Source: an uncultured Clostridia bacterium (GTDB taxonomy: Bacteria > Bacillota_A > Clostridia > Oscillospirales > Acutalibacteraceae). Taken from it: a stretch of 7,955 nucleotides of DNA. Made by a program: the position numbers and the translations under genes. The notes beneath the pieces were generated by a model that was not told the DNA's origin, searched no databases, and was given only the letters and a program-made list of their open reading frames with translations. The stretch lies in contig CALAEU010000252.1 of the NCBI GenBank assembly GCA_937891215.1, positions 1 to 7,955 on the forward strand, written 5' to 3'. Positions 1-5,538 of this stretch are shown in pieces (the stretch's first letter is position 1; each line of letters opens with the position of its first letter).

Positions 1-33
1 GCCTTGTTTTTGCTCGGTTTGTCCGTTCTGCAT
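1..33 (-). CDS. Possible 5' end of an unidentified gene (partial)
   Basis: On the minus strand an ATG at 33-31 opens a frame that stays open to the window edge, giving 11 codons (MQNGQTEQKQG). About 8 bases upstream is an AGGA-type ribosome binding site within a purine-rich stretch (34-49), which is the main reason to call a start here. The residues are polar and low in complexity, and I do not recognise a family. It would lie downstream of the HAD gene in the same direction, separated by the inverted repeat at 54-95. A plus-strand frame (1-66, ending TAA) is also open but runs into the hairpin, so I consider it less likely. Eleven codons cannot prove a gene. Confidence 0.3.
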   Translation of the reverse strand, partial: MQNGQTEQKQG

Positions 34-53
34 CTTTTTTTCCTATCCCCTGA

Positions 54-95
54 AACGAGGCTGTAAAAAAACTTTCGTTTTTTTACAGCCTCGTT
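54..95 (-). terminator. Long perfect hairpin downstream of the HAD gene
   Basis: A 19-bp perfect inverted repeat (54-72 with 77-95) encloses a 4-base loop and begins only 6 bases past the HAD stop codon. The outer half of the stem is GC-rich (GAGGCTGT/ACAGCCTC) and the inner half is a run of seven A:T pairs. The position suggests a transcription terminator for the minus-strand operon. The usual U-tract after the stem is weak on the minus side (TTTCAGGGG) and slightly better on the plus side (TTAATATTTT), so it may work in both directions or serve to stabilise the mRNA end. Confidence 0.6.
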
Positions 96-101
96 AATAT
101 T

Positions 102-767
102 TTACTCAAAGAATTTATATATTTCAGAATAATTATTTATGTAATAATCGCAAAGTTTTTTTACATCATCTGGATCTGCTTTTTCAGAAATATCTTTGAT
201 ACCAACAATGTTATAACCGGCTTTATTTGCAGTTTCAATTGCGTAAAGCGCATCTTCAAAAATGTAAGTTCTTTCTTTAGGTGTGCCTAAATGTTCTGAT
301 GCAACATCGTAAATAACCGGGGTATCTTTTCCTGCGCCAACGCTTGAGCATGTGAAGATTTCGGAAAAATATTCGCGTATTCCGTTTCTTTCAAGTGCTT
401 TTTCAACAAGATGTTTGTCTGTGGCAGTTGCAATACACATTTTAACATCCTTTGATTTCAAGAATTTTAAGAAATCTTCAACATCATTTTTTTTGATAAC
501 TTCGTTAAAATAAAAGCCCTGAACTAAAGAATTAACTTCATTTACTATGTCTATAACTGTGGCGGTTGGGTCGATGTTTTTTATATAGTATTCAGCTGCC
601 TGAACCATACTCATCTTAACAAATTCATCTTCAATGCCTTTAGGTGCTTCAACACCTTTGTTCTTTAAGAAAAGTAAACCGATATCGCTCCATATGTGCA
701 TTGAATCAAGAATTGTTCCGTCTAAATCGAAAATTGCTCCTTGAATATTTTTAATATCATTTTTCAT
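102..767 (-). CDS. HAD-superfamily phosphatase, beta-phosphoglucomutase-like subfamily
   Basis: This 221-residue cytosolic protein has all four HAD motifs. Motif I is DLDGT at 14-18, with nucleophile D14 and acid/base D16. Motif II is T114 in IATATD, motif III is K147 in GAGKDTP, and motif IV is FEDA at 170-173 (E171, D172). A helical cap occupies roughly 20-100. The family removes phosphate from, or isomerises, small phosphorylated metabolites; the substrate cannot be read from the sequence. I place the start at the ATG at 767 because AAGGTGA (779-773) lies 5 bases upstream. An in-frame GTG at 776 would add three residues and overlap thiN, but it has a weaker SD. The thiN stop and this ATG are one base apart, so translation is probably coupled. 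It is the last gene before the 54-95 hairpin. A role in thiamine phosphate metabolism is possible from context only. Confidence 0.88.
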   Translation of the reverse strand: MKNDIKNIQGAIFDLDGTILDSMHIWSDIGLLFLKNKGVEAPKGIEDEFVKMSMVQAAEYYIKNIDPTATVIDIVNEVNSLVQGFYFNEVIKKNDVEDFLKFLKSKDVKMCIATATDKHLVEKALERNGIREYFSEIFTCSSVGAGKDTPVIYDVASEHLGTPKERTYIFEDALYAIETANKAGYNIVGIKDISEKADPDDVKKLCDYYINNYSEIYKFFE

Positions 768-768
768 A

Positions 769-1383
769 CTATTCACCTTGTTTGTCCCAGATTATAAGCA
801 ATTTACCTTGTTCTACAGAGATAGTTGCTTCTTGGTTGTTAAATTTATTGCTTGTTCCTAAAGGAAAATTAACAGATAGAAATCCATTTTCTAATTCGTA
901 ATAAGTTCCTTTTATATTCACATTATGGCAATCTTCAAGAGCGAAAATTGAAATGTTGCCTTCATATCCCTTATCAAATGTTATTTGATTGTTTTTTATA
1001 ACGGTAAAGTTTTCTTTGACCCCATAAAACACTGCCTTACCGCCTTTTTCAGCGATATATGTTGCGGTTTGAATATTTGCGTAGGTGTGGTCCAGTCTTC
1101 CGCCAATTCCACCGAAAATACGAAAATTTTTAAAACCATTTTCAAAACCAAGTTTTACGGCTAACATTGTATCCGTGTCATCTTTTTCAATTGGATGAAT
1201 AATCACATTGCTATCCGTGGGGGTATAACCTAATGAATCAAAATCGCCAATGATATAATTCGGTTTAATATTAAATTTTTGCGTATTGATGATACCTGAA
1301 TCTGCGGCAATAATTATGTCATTTTCTTTGATTTCAAATTTAAAAGAATTAACAGGTATTGCACCGAAAATATAACAATACAT
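769..1383 (-). CDS. thiN: Thiamine pyrophosphokinase
   Basis: The enzyme transfers pyrophosphate from ATP to thiamine, making the cofactor thiamine diphosphate in the cytosol. The 204-residue length is normal for the family. Signature motifs appear in order: AADSG (26-30), GDFDS (46-50), DDTD (68-71), GGRLDHT (94-100) and, in the C-terminal beta domain that binds thiamine, GTSN (176-179). The ATG at 1383 has an AAAGGTG site about 8 bases upstream. It lies downstream of the COG2426 gene with a terminator hairpin between them (1410-1440), so it is expressed by read-through or from the promoter-like pair at 1395-1424. Its stop (TAG, 771-769) is one base from the HAD start. I see no TPP riboswitch in the 59-base leader, which is too short to hold one. 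The neighbours differ from the rpe/rsgA context of Bacillus subtilis thiN. Confidence 0.95.
   Translation of the reverse strand: MYCYIFGAIPVNSFKFEIKENDIIIAADSGIINTQKFNIKPNYIIGDFDSLGYTPTDSNVIIHPIEKDDTDTMLAVKLGFENGFKNFRIFGGIGGRLDHTYANIQTATYIAEKGGKAVFYGVKENFTVIKNNQITFDKGYEGNISIFALEDCHNVNIKGTYYELENGFLSVNFPLGTSNKFNNQEATISVEQGKLLIIWDKQGE
773..779 (-). promoter_or_regulatory. Ribosome binding site that decides the HAD start
   Basis: AAGGTGA on the minus strand lies inside the last codons of thiN, 5 bases before the ATG at 767. It favours that ATG over the upstream GTG at 776 and supports coupling of the two reading frames. Confidence 0.6.
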
Positions 1384-1394
1384 TTATACACACC

Positions 1395-1424
1395 TTTATA
1401 CTTCATTCTAAAAAACACCGTCAA
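1395..1424 (-). promoter_or_regulatory. Promoter-like pair overlapping the terminator upstream of thiN
   Basis: On the minus strand TTGACG (1424-1419) and TATAAA (1400-1395) are separated by 18 bases, a good match to a sigma-A promoter. The -35 box lies inside the hairpin at 1416-1434. The predicted start point would fall only about 5 bases before the thiN ATG, leaving the AAAGGTG site outside the transcript. The match may therefore be a coincidence, or the gene may be read as a nearly leaderless message. Confidence 0.35.
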
Positions 1425-1440
1425 ATTGACGGTGCTTTTA
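1410..1440 (-). terminator. Intrinsic terminator between the COG2426 gene and thiN
   Basis: An 8-bp stem (CACCGTCA 1416-1423 with TGACGGTG 1427-1434) has a 3-base loop and is followed on the minus strand by six T residues (1415-1410). It begins within 10 bases of the COG2426 stop codon. It should end most NUDIX/COG2426 transcripts or act as a partial terminator before thiN. Confidence 0.8.
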
Positions 1441-1442
1441 AA

Positions 1443-1931
1443 TTAAAATATTCCGTAAGTAATTAAAGACATTATGAGTCCTGCAATAAAAACACCTAAA
1501 GCAATTATAGGTAAGCATTTCTTAAACCTTAAATCCATAAGTGCAGCAATAAGAGCCCCTGTCCAACCACCTGTACCCGGGAGAGGGACAGCAACAAAAA
1601 TAAGAAGACCCCATTCCTGATACTTAACAATTGTATCTTTTTTCTTTTCTGAACGGGCTTCAAGCTTGTCTACAATTTTACCAAAAAATTTGTATTTTCG
1701 CATCCAGTTGAAAATCTTTCGGATAAAAAGGAGTATAAAAGGAATTGGAAGCATATTTCCGATGTAACAGATGATAAAAGCTTGAACGAAAGGTAATTCA
1801 AGCAATCTGGCAGCAATCATTCCACCTCGTAGTTCGAGTATGGGGCAAAGTGAAATTAAAAATGCAACAAGTTGTGGGGGGAAGTCATTCTGAAAAAAAT
1901 CAACAATTGTTGTTACTATATTTTCAACCAT
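1443..1931 (-). CDS. Small multidrug export family membrane protein (COG2426)
   Basis: This 162-residue integral membrane protein has hydrophobic segments at about 20-45 (partly re-entrant), 48-70, 107-132 and 138-160, with a basic cytosolic loop at 71-104. The conserved motifs PILELRGGMIAARL (30-43), GNMLPIPFILLF (58-69) and VPLPGTGGWTGALIAAL (115-131) are typical of the 'putative small multi-drug export protein' family. That family resembles the DedA/VTT fold, with paired re-entrant loops rich in proline and glycine. The name is historical, and transport of drugs is not shown for most members. A lipid- or small-molecule-related membrane role is equally possible. The ATG at 1931 lies inside the end of the NUDIX gene (8-base overlap, ATGGTTGA), with a GAGGT site 6 bases upstream, so the two are translationally coupled. 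The terminator at 1410-1440 follows it. Confidence 0.88.
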   Translation of the reverse strand: MVENIVTTIVDFFQNDFPPQLVAFLISLCPILELRGGMIAARLLELPFVQAFIICYIGNMLPIPFILLFIRKIFNWMRKYKFFGKIVDKLEARSEKKKDTIVKYQEWGLLIFVAVPLPGTGGWTGALIAALMDLRFKKCLPIIALGVFIAGLIMSLITYGIF

Positions 1932-2673
1932 TTTGTACCTCGCTGATGTAGTTATTATTTAACAAAAATTCACGTGCATCGGTGAGAATTGTTTTATCAT
2001 TTTCAAATTTAAGATTTTTTAACGCATTTTCATAAGTTAACCAAACATAATCTTCAATTTCTTCAACTTGTATTTTGGTTTGGGTATCTTTGGTTGAAGC
2101 AACATAAATTTGTACAGTTTTTTGAATTCTGTTTTGAATAGAGTATTCAGATTTACTAACAAATCCGGGGAGTATATCAATTCTTAAACCGGTTTCTTCT
2201 AAAACTTCACGAAATGCTGTTTGTTCAAGGGTTTCGTCTTTTTCGACATGTCCTTTTGGAAAACTCCAATTTGAACTGCGTCGATTCCTTATAAGTAAGT
2301 ATCTGTAATCGTTGTTAATTTTTCTGAAAACCACAGCACCACAAGAACGTTCATAATAGCACTCAAGTGAATATGGACGACCTTCTGTATAGAATTTTAC
2401 CAAAGAATCAATTTCCCAATTTATATAACGTTTAGATTTAGGGGAGGCGATAAGTTTTTGTTCGCCATTGTCCCTGAATTTTAAAATTGCAACAACTCTG
2501 CCGTCAAAATGTTTAACCGGATTATCAATACCCAAAATCAAAACACCGCTAATTGGAGAAGAGACTTTAAATTTACCAATTGGTTTACCATGGTTTAATT
2601 TATATATGTTTCCGTTTGGCAGAGGTGAACCGACAGGGTCGGTTATGCAAACTCTAACTAATTTGCCTAACAT
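1924..2673 (-). CDS. Two-domain NUDIX hydrolase with an N-terminal pyrophosphatase-like module
   Basis: The 249-residue protein ends in a NUDIX domain (about 105-240). The Nudix box spans 141-163: G141, E147, R155-E156, E159-E160 and the closing TGL all fit GX5EX7REUXEEXGU. The preceding WSFPKGH is typical of diadenosine-polyphosphate/diphosphoinositol-type members, which hydrolyse a nucleoside diphosphate linked to another group; an Ap4A-like substrate is a guess. Residues 1-100 are extra for a NUDIX enzyme. From memory they resemble small clostridial inorganic-pyrophosphatase-like proteins: MLGK start, P-GS motif at 13-16, LGIDNPVKHF at 47-56, then DGRVVAI and a K-IASP segment. The aspartates expected just before LGID are absent, so this part is probably not catalytic. 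The ATG at 2673 has GAGGTT about 8 bases upstream. It is first in a unit read from the 2711-2739 promoter, and its 3' end overlaps the membrane-protein gene. Confidence 0.9.
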   Translation of the reverse strand: MLGKLVRVCITDPVGSPLPNGNIYKLNHGKPIGKFKVSSPISGVLILGIDNPVKHFDGRVVAILKFRDNGEQKLIASPKSKRYINWEIDSLVKFYTEGRPYSLECYYERSCGAVVFRKINNDYRYLLIRNRRSSNWSFPKGHVEKDETLEQTAFREVLEETGLRIDILPGFVSKSEYSIQNRIQKTVQIYVASTKDTQTKIQVEEIEDYVWLTYENALKNLKFENDKTILTDAREFLLNNNYISEVQNG

Positions 2674-2710
2674 AATGTTAACCTCACGAAATCAAGAAAA
2701 TCTAAATTAC

Positions 2711-2739
2711 ATTATATACCTTTTATTTTGCGGTTGCAA
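2711..2739 (-). promoter_or_regulatory. Sigma-A-type promoter of the NUDIX-COG2426 unit
   Basis: On the minus strand TTGCAA (2739-2734) and a perfect TATAAT (2716-2711) are separated by exactly 17 bases. Transcription would start near 2704, giving a leader of about 30 bases before the NUDIX ATG at 2673. This is the best promoter match in the window. Confidence 0.75.
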
Positions 2740-2822
2740 TATTAAAAATACCGTTTTATGAAAAAATATAATAATAAAGTATCAATAAAATGGTACAACT
2801 TTTACAAATTATCCCATTAAAA

Positions 2823-2855
2823 GAAAAAACGTCTCAAATATTGAGACGTTTTTTT
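2823..2855 (-). terminator. Intrinsic terminator of thyX
   Basis: A 14-bp perfect stem (2824-2837 with 2841-2854) around an ATA loop, with GC core CGTCTC/GAGACG, starts directly after the thyX stop codon. On the minus strand the stem ends in a run of six T residues plus CTT. The A-rich/T-rich flanks make it nearly symmetric, so it could also stop plus-strand transcription. Confidence 0.88.
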
Positions 2856-2856
2856 A

Positions 2857-4242
2857 TTATAAATTAGAGAAAATTTCTTTTATTTCTGTTGCTTTTCCGC
2901 AAGTCATAGGACCTTCGGGGCATTTATGAACATAACAGCTGGGTCCGTAAAATTTGAAAATTGTTTCATCTGCTTCGCGGAGCTTTTTGAGCATGTCAAT
3001 AGCAAAATCACGGATTTCCCATTGTGCTCTGTTACAAGAGCGGAGTTTCATAAATAAAAGAAGTTCACGTGCATTAATGGTTGTGACGATATCAAGTGTA
3101 TTGCCGCTTAACTGAACATATGCAAGTGTTTCTTCGTCAACACCAAGGTCTTTTAATTCCTTATAAACTGTAGCAGTTTTAATAAATGCCTGACAGTACC
3201 TCTCTTTCAACTCGTCATTTACTGCGATTGTTTTGGGGAGAATGTGGCGTGTTCTGTCGGTTAAAGAAAGTTGAGGAATACCGATTGAATGCATTCTGTG
3301 ACGTGCAAAGTGTGTCAAACAAGAAAGAGAAACATTATTAATTCTAAAAGTAAACGTAGCAGCTTCAAGAGGTCTTTGGCGTTTTGAGTTGATTACCTTT
3401 TCAATTATGTTAATACATTCATTTTTATCATTTATAATTTCTTCAATCTGGGCAGTTGGGAGATTGCAACCCTCAATAAGAGCTGCTCTTGCAACACATT
3501 TTGAAGCGTCTGGTGTGTAGTTAAGAAGTTCAACTGCTTCTTCACTTTCTACGAGAGAATCATCTCTTTTATAAGAAAAACGAGGAACATCCTGCATGTC
3601 AGGGCGGCGTGTTTCAAAATCTGTGAAAATACCAGGCGTTAATTTCTTAGCTTGTTCATAAAGTGAAAGACCTAAGTTTTTAATTTCAGGGAAAGCAGCA
3701 CCTCTGCCATAAATCATAGCATAAAGCATATTCACGAGTTCTCTTGCGTTAAGTGTGCAATAGAAGTTACTGTAAAGTGAATATGGAAGAATGAAACGAG
3801 CATCTTCTTTAGGAATACCAGCCTCAATAAATTGACGGTATTCATTATAAAGATAATTCATATGCTGTATGTATTTATCCTGAACCGATTTAGACTCGAA
3901 CTTAGGAATAAAGTAACCAAGTTCACCAAAATCTACATATCTTCTCGATTTTACTGTGAATGATGCAAGTCTGAATTCTATTACAAATTGCTCAACAAGT
4001 ACTGAAACGTTCTGGAAAGCTAAGTTGAAAACAGTGTGCTCAATAGTTGATGTGTGACCAGAACGAGTTACTTTTGAGATAAGATTTGCATTTTTTTCTG
4101 CATCTTTTGAGAGATCGAGAATTTCAAGTGCAGTACCAGATTGTGTTGAAATTCTGCCAGATGCAGCAGGGATTTGTTCGCCTGTGTCAGTAAGCCCAAC
4201 AATAACTGCTTTTGAGTTTAAATTGAATTCGGTAGTAGTCAT
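2857..4242 (-). CDS. thyX: FAD-dependent thymidylate synthase, double-length tandem form
   Basis: ThyX makes dTMP from dUMP with methylene-tetrahydrofolate as carbon donor and FADH2 as reductant. Usual members have about 220-260 residues and act as tetramers with active sites shared between subunits; this one has 461 and looks like two ThyX-like halves. The N half (about 1-215) has GHTSTIEH (62-69), a changed signature EFRLASFTVKSRR (89-101; E89-F90 where RH of RHR is expected), AR-ILP (148-153) and NAREL (165-169). The C half (about 240-461) has FTFRINNVS (297-305), RHRMHS (314-319), NARELL (390-395), LR (400-401) and AQWEIR (406-411), but lacks the GH/EH and AR-LP elements. The tail carries GPSC, KCPEG and TCGK (C436, C441, C448). 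The ATG at 4242 follows a strong CGGAGGT site 7 bases away. The gene stands alone between its promoter (4297-4325) and terminator. Activity of the double form is inferred. Confidence 0.9.
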   Translation of the reverse strand: MTTTEFNLNSKAVIVGLTDTGEQIPAASGRISTQSGTALEILDLSKDAEKNANLISKVTRSGHTSTIEHTVFNLAFQNVSVLVEQFVIEFRLASFTVKSRRYVDFGELGYFIPKFESKSVQDKYIQHMNYLYNEYRQFIEAGIPKEDARFILPYSLYSNFYCTLNARELVNMLYAMIYGRGAAFPEIKNLGLSLYEQAKKLTPGIFTDFETRRPDMQDVPRFSYKRDDSLVESEEAVELLNYTPDASKCVARAALIEGCNLPTAQIEEIINDKNECINIIEKVINSKRQRPLEAATFTFRINNVSLSCLTHFARHRMHSIGIPQLSLTDRTRHILPKTIAVNDELKERYCQAFIKTATVYKELKDLGVDEETLAYVQLSGNTLDIVTTINARELLLFMKLRSCNRAQWEIRDFAIDMLKKLREADETIFKFYGPSCYVHKCPEGPMTCGKATEIKEIFSNL

Positions 4243-4258
4243 AGGTTACCTCCGTTTT

Positions 4259-4274
4259 GGTGTATAAGTACACC
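4259..4274. repeat. Small inverted repeat in the thyX leader
   Basis: GGTGTA and TACACC form a perfect 6-bp inverted repeat around a 4-base centre, 9-16 bases upstream of the thyX SD and downstream of the predicted start point near 4290. It could be an operator or a small mRNA hairpin near the ribosome binding site. It does not match a regulator site that I know. Confidence 0.4.
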
Positions 4275-4296
4275 TTTCTAAAAACAATCTTTTTTC

Positions 4297-4325
4297 ATTC
4301 TATCACAAATTGTCAAATTCTGCAA
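4297..4325 (-). promoter_or_regulatory. Candidate thyX promoter
   Basis: On the minus strand TTGCAG (4325-4320) and TAGAAT (4302-4297) are 17 bases apart. The start would fall near 4290, giving a leader of about 48 bases that contains the inverted repeat at 4259-4274. The -35 box overlaps one arm of the larger inverted repeat at 4322-4357, so a protein bound there could block the promoter. Confidence 0.55.
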
Positions 4326-4357
4326 GTCCAATTTGTATTTCTATCAAATTGGGCTGC
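4322..4357. repeat. Imperfect inverted repeat overlapping the thyX -35 box
   Basis: The arms CCAATTTG (4328-4335) and CAAATTGG (4345-4352) pair perfectly. The pairing extends outward through a T:G wobble, AG:CT and, after one bulged A, GC:GC, enclosing a 9-base loop. No T-run follows on either strand, so it is not a standard terminator. Candidate operator or structured element. Confidence 0.4.
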
Positions 4358-4419
4358 TATATCTTGTAGAAATAAGCAAAAAAAATTATAAAAATATACA
4401 AATATATAGTGTTTTTATA

Positions 4420-4448
4420 TTGAAATTTATTTGCATATATGGTATTAT
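4420..4448 (+). promoter_or_regulatory. Promoter of the hydrolase-miaB operon
   Basis: TTGAAA (4420-4425) and TATTAT (4443-4448) are separated by 17 bases, with AT-rich DNA upstream that could serve as an UP element. The start would be near 4455, leaving an unusually long AT-rich leader of about 135 bases before the ATG at 4590. Confidence 0.6.
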
Positions 4449-4589
4449 ATTTTTAATTGTGGGATTATGCGATTTTTTGTGTTTTTGGAATAAAAACTAT
4501 ACAGTGATTTATAACTTTAATATTAAAATTATCAGTTTTTTCGTATTCACACAATATGCTATCAAGATTTCTGAAAGGGGTAACAAACT

Positions 4590-5522
4590 ATGGCAATTAT
4601 CAAAAAGGAAGCATATTACAATTCTTCAACAGGTGTCAATAAAATCCGTGCTTTAATCTGGTCGGATGACAGTGTCCAGCCAGTTGGCATTTTTCAGATT
4701 GCTCATGGTGTAAGTGAACACATTGACCGTTACGACCATTTTGCAAGATTTTTAGCAGAAAAGGGTTACATAGTTTGTGGTAATGACCATTTAGGTCACG
4801 GTAAATCTGTTTCTTCACCTGAAGAATTAGGTTTTACTGCAGAAGAAGATGGGTTCCGTCGCTTCGTTGACGATATGCATATTCTCTATAGCATTATGCA
4901 CAAGCGTTACCCTGATTTGAAATATTACTTGTTCGGTCACAGTATGGGTTCATTCTGTGCGAGAGTTTACGCTGGTACTTTTTCAGAAGATTTATCTGGT
5001 CTTATTATCTGTGGTACAGGTCAGGCACCAGCGGGGCTTGAGTTTGGTATAAACACTTTAAGAGAACTAACTCAAAAATTCGGACCAAGAACAAGAAATA
5101 AAATTATGGCAGGTGCTTTAAATAAAATTTCTTCAATGGGCATTAAAGATAAAACATCTGATTTGGATTGGTTAAGTTACAACAAAAAGAATGTTGAAGA
5201 ATACGCTAATGACCCACTTTGTGGAATTGAATTAACAGTAGCTGGTATGCGAGATTTAGCCTCTATTACACTTCTTGCAAGTGATAAATTGTGGCCTGCA
5301 TCTGTAAGGGTAGGGCTTCCTATTCTCATTATTTCAGGTGGCGAAGACCCTATAGGCATGAATGGTAAAGCACCAGTTGCTTGTGCAGATAGTCTTGTAG
5401 CAGCAGGTCACGAACCAGAAGTTATAATTTATCCTGCTATGCGTCACGAAATTTTAAATGAAGAAGCAAATGAAAAGGTTTACCTCGATATTTTAGGTTT
5501 TCTTAATACTGCATCATTCTGA
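4590..5522 (+). CDS. Alpha/beta hydrolase, monoacylglycerol lipase/lysophospholipase type (serine aminopeptidase S33-like)
   Basis: The 310-residue protein shows the complete alpha/beta-hydrolase layout of the Hydrolase_4 group. The oxyanion-hole region is AHGVSEHIDRY (38-48), whose HGxxEHxxRY pattern is typical of monoacylglycerol lipases. DHLGHGKS (66-73) follows. The nucleophile elbow is GHSMG (116-120) with S118, the acid is D253 in SGGEDPIG, and the base is H286 in MRHE. A helical lid lies at about 145-235. No signal peptide is visible, so it should act in the cytosol on acyl glycerols, lysophospholipids or other esters; the true substrate is unknown. The ATG at 4590 follows GAAAGGGG at a 9-base spacing. 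It is first in the plus-strand unit, and its stop codon TGA (5520-5522) overlaps the SD of miaB, so the two are co-transcribed. No functional link to tRNA modification is evident. Confidence 0.92.
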   Translation: MAIIKKEAYYNSSTGVNKIRALIWSDDSVQPVGIFQIAHGVSEHIDRYDHFARFLAEKGYIVCGNDHLGHGKSVSSPEELGFTAEEDGFRRFVDDMHILYSIMHKRYPDLKYYLFGHSMGSFCARVYAGTFSEDLSGLIICGTGQAPAGLEFGINTLRELTQKFGPRTRNKIMAGALNKISSMGIKDKTSDLDWLSYNKKNVEEYANDPLCGIELTVAGMRDLASITLLASDKLWPASVRVGLPILIISGGEDPIGMNGKAPVACADSLVAAGHEPEVIIYPAMRHEILNEEANEKVYLDILGFLNTASF

Positions 5523-5529
5523 AAGGTAG
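5522..5529 (+). promoter_or_regulatory. Ribosome binding site supporting the TTG start of miaB
   Basis: AAAGG (5522-5526) lies 12 bases before the TTG at 5539 and overlaps the hydrolase stop codon. The spacing is long. No SD precedes the first in-frame ATG at 5575, so the TTG start remains the better choice. Confidence 0.5.
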
Positions 5530-5538
5530 TTAATTAAT

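Larger units (their letters stand above)
4243..4589. other. Divergent intergenic region between thyX and the alpha/beta hydrolase
   Basis: These 347 bases hold the leader and promoter of thyX (minus), a 6-bp inverted repeat in that leader, a larger inverted repeat at 4322-4357, and the promoter (4420-4448) and long leader of the plus-strand operon. The part from about 4370 to 4560 is extremely AT-rich with many A and T runs. No convincing small gene or RNA was found in it. The open frames across it translate to low-complexity I/F/Y/K sequence. Confidence 0.6.

Noticed and set aside
768..776. GTG start for the HAD protein
   Set aside because: The SD-like AAGGTGA includes the GTG itself and is correctly spaced for the ATG at 767. 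The extra three residues have no support.
1384..1442. TPP riboswitch ahead of thiN
   Set aside because: The gap is 59 bases and is occupied by a terminator hairpin, which is too small for the riboswitch, and no conserved CUGAGA-type core is present.
2468..2761. Plus-strand open frame opposite the 5' end of the NUDIX gene
   Set aside because: It is antisense to a clear NUDIX protein, covers its promoter and has no recognisable protein features.
4313..4318. Perfect TTGACA on the minus strand as the thyX -35 box
   Set aside because: It is only 8 bases from the TAGAAT -10 box, and no good -10 box lies 16-18 bases downstream. TTGCAG at 17 bases fits better.
4333..4656. Plus-strand open frame of 107 codons upstream of and overlapping the hydrolase start
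   Set aside because: It starts with TTG, has no ribosome binding site, and translates to AT-driven low-complexity F/I/Y/K residues. It overlaps the well-supported hydrolase gene in another frame.
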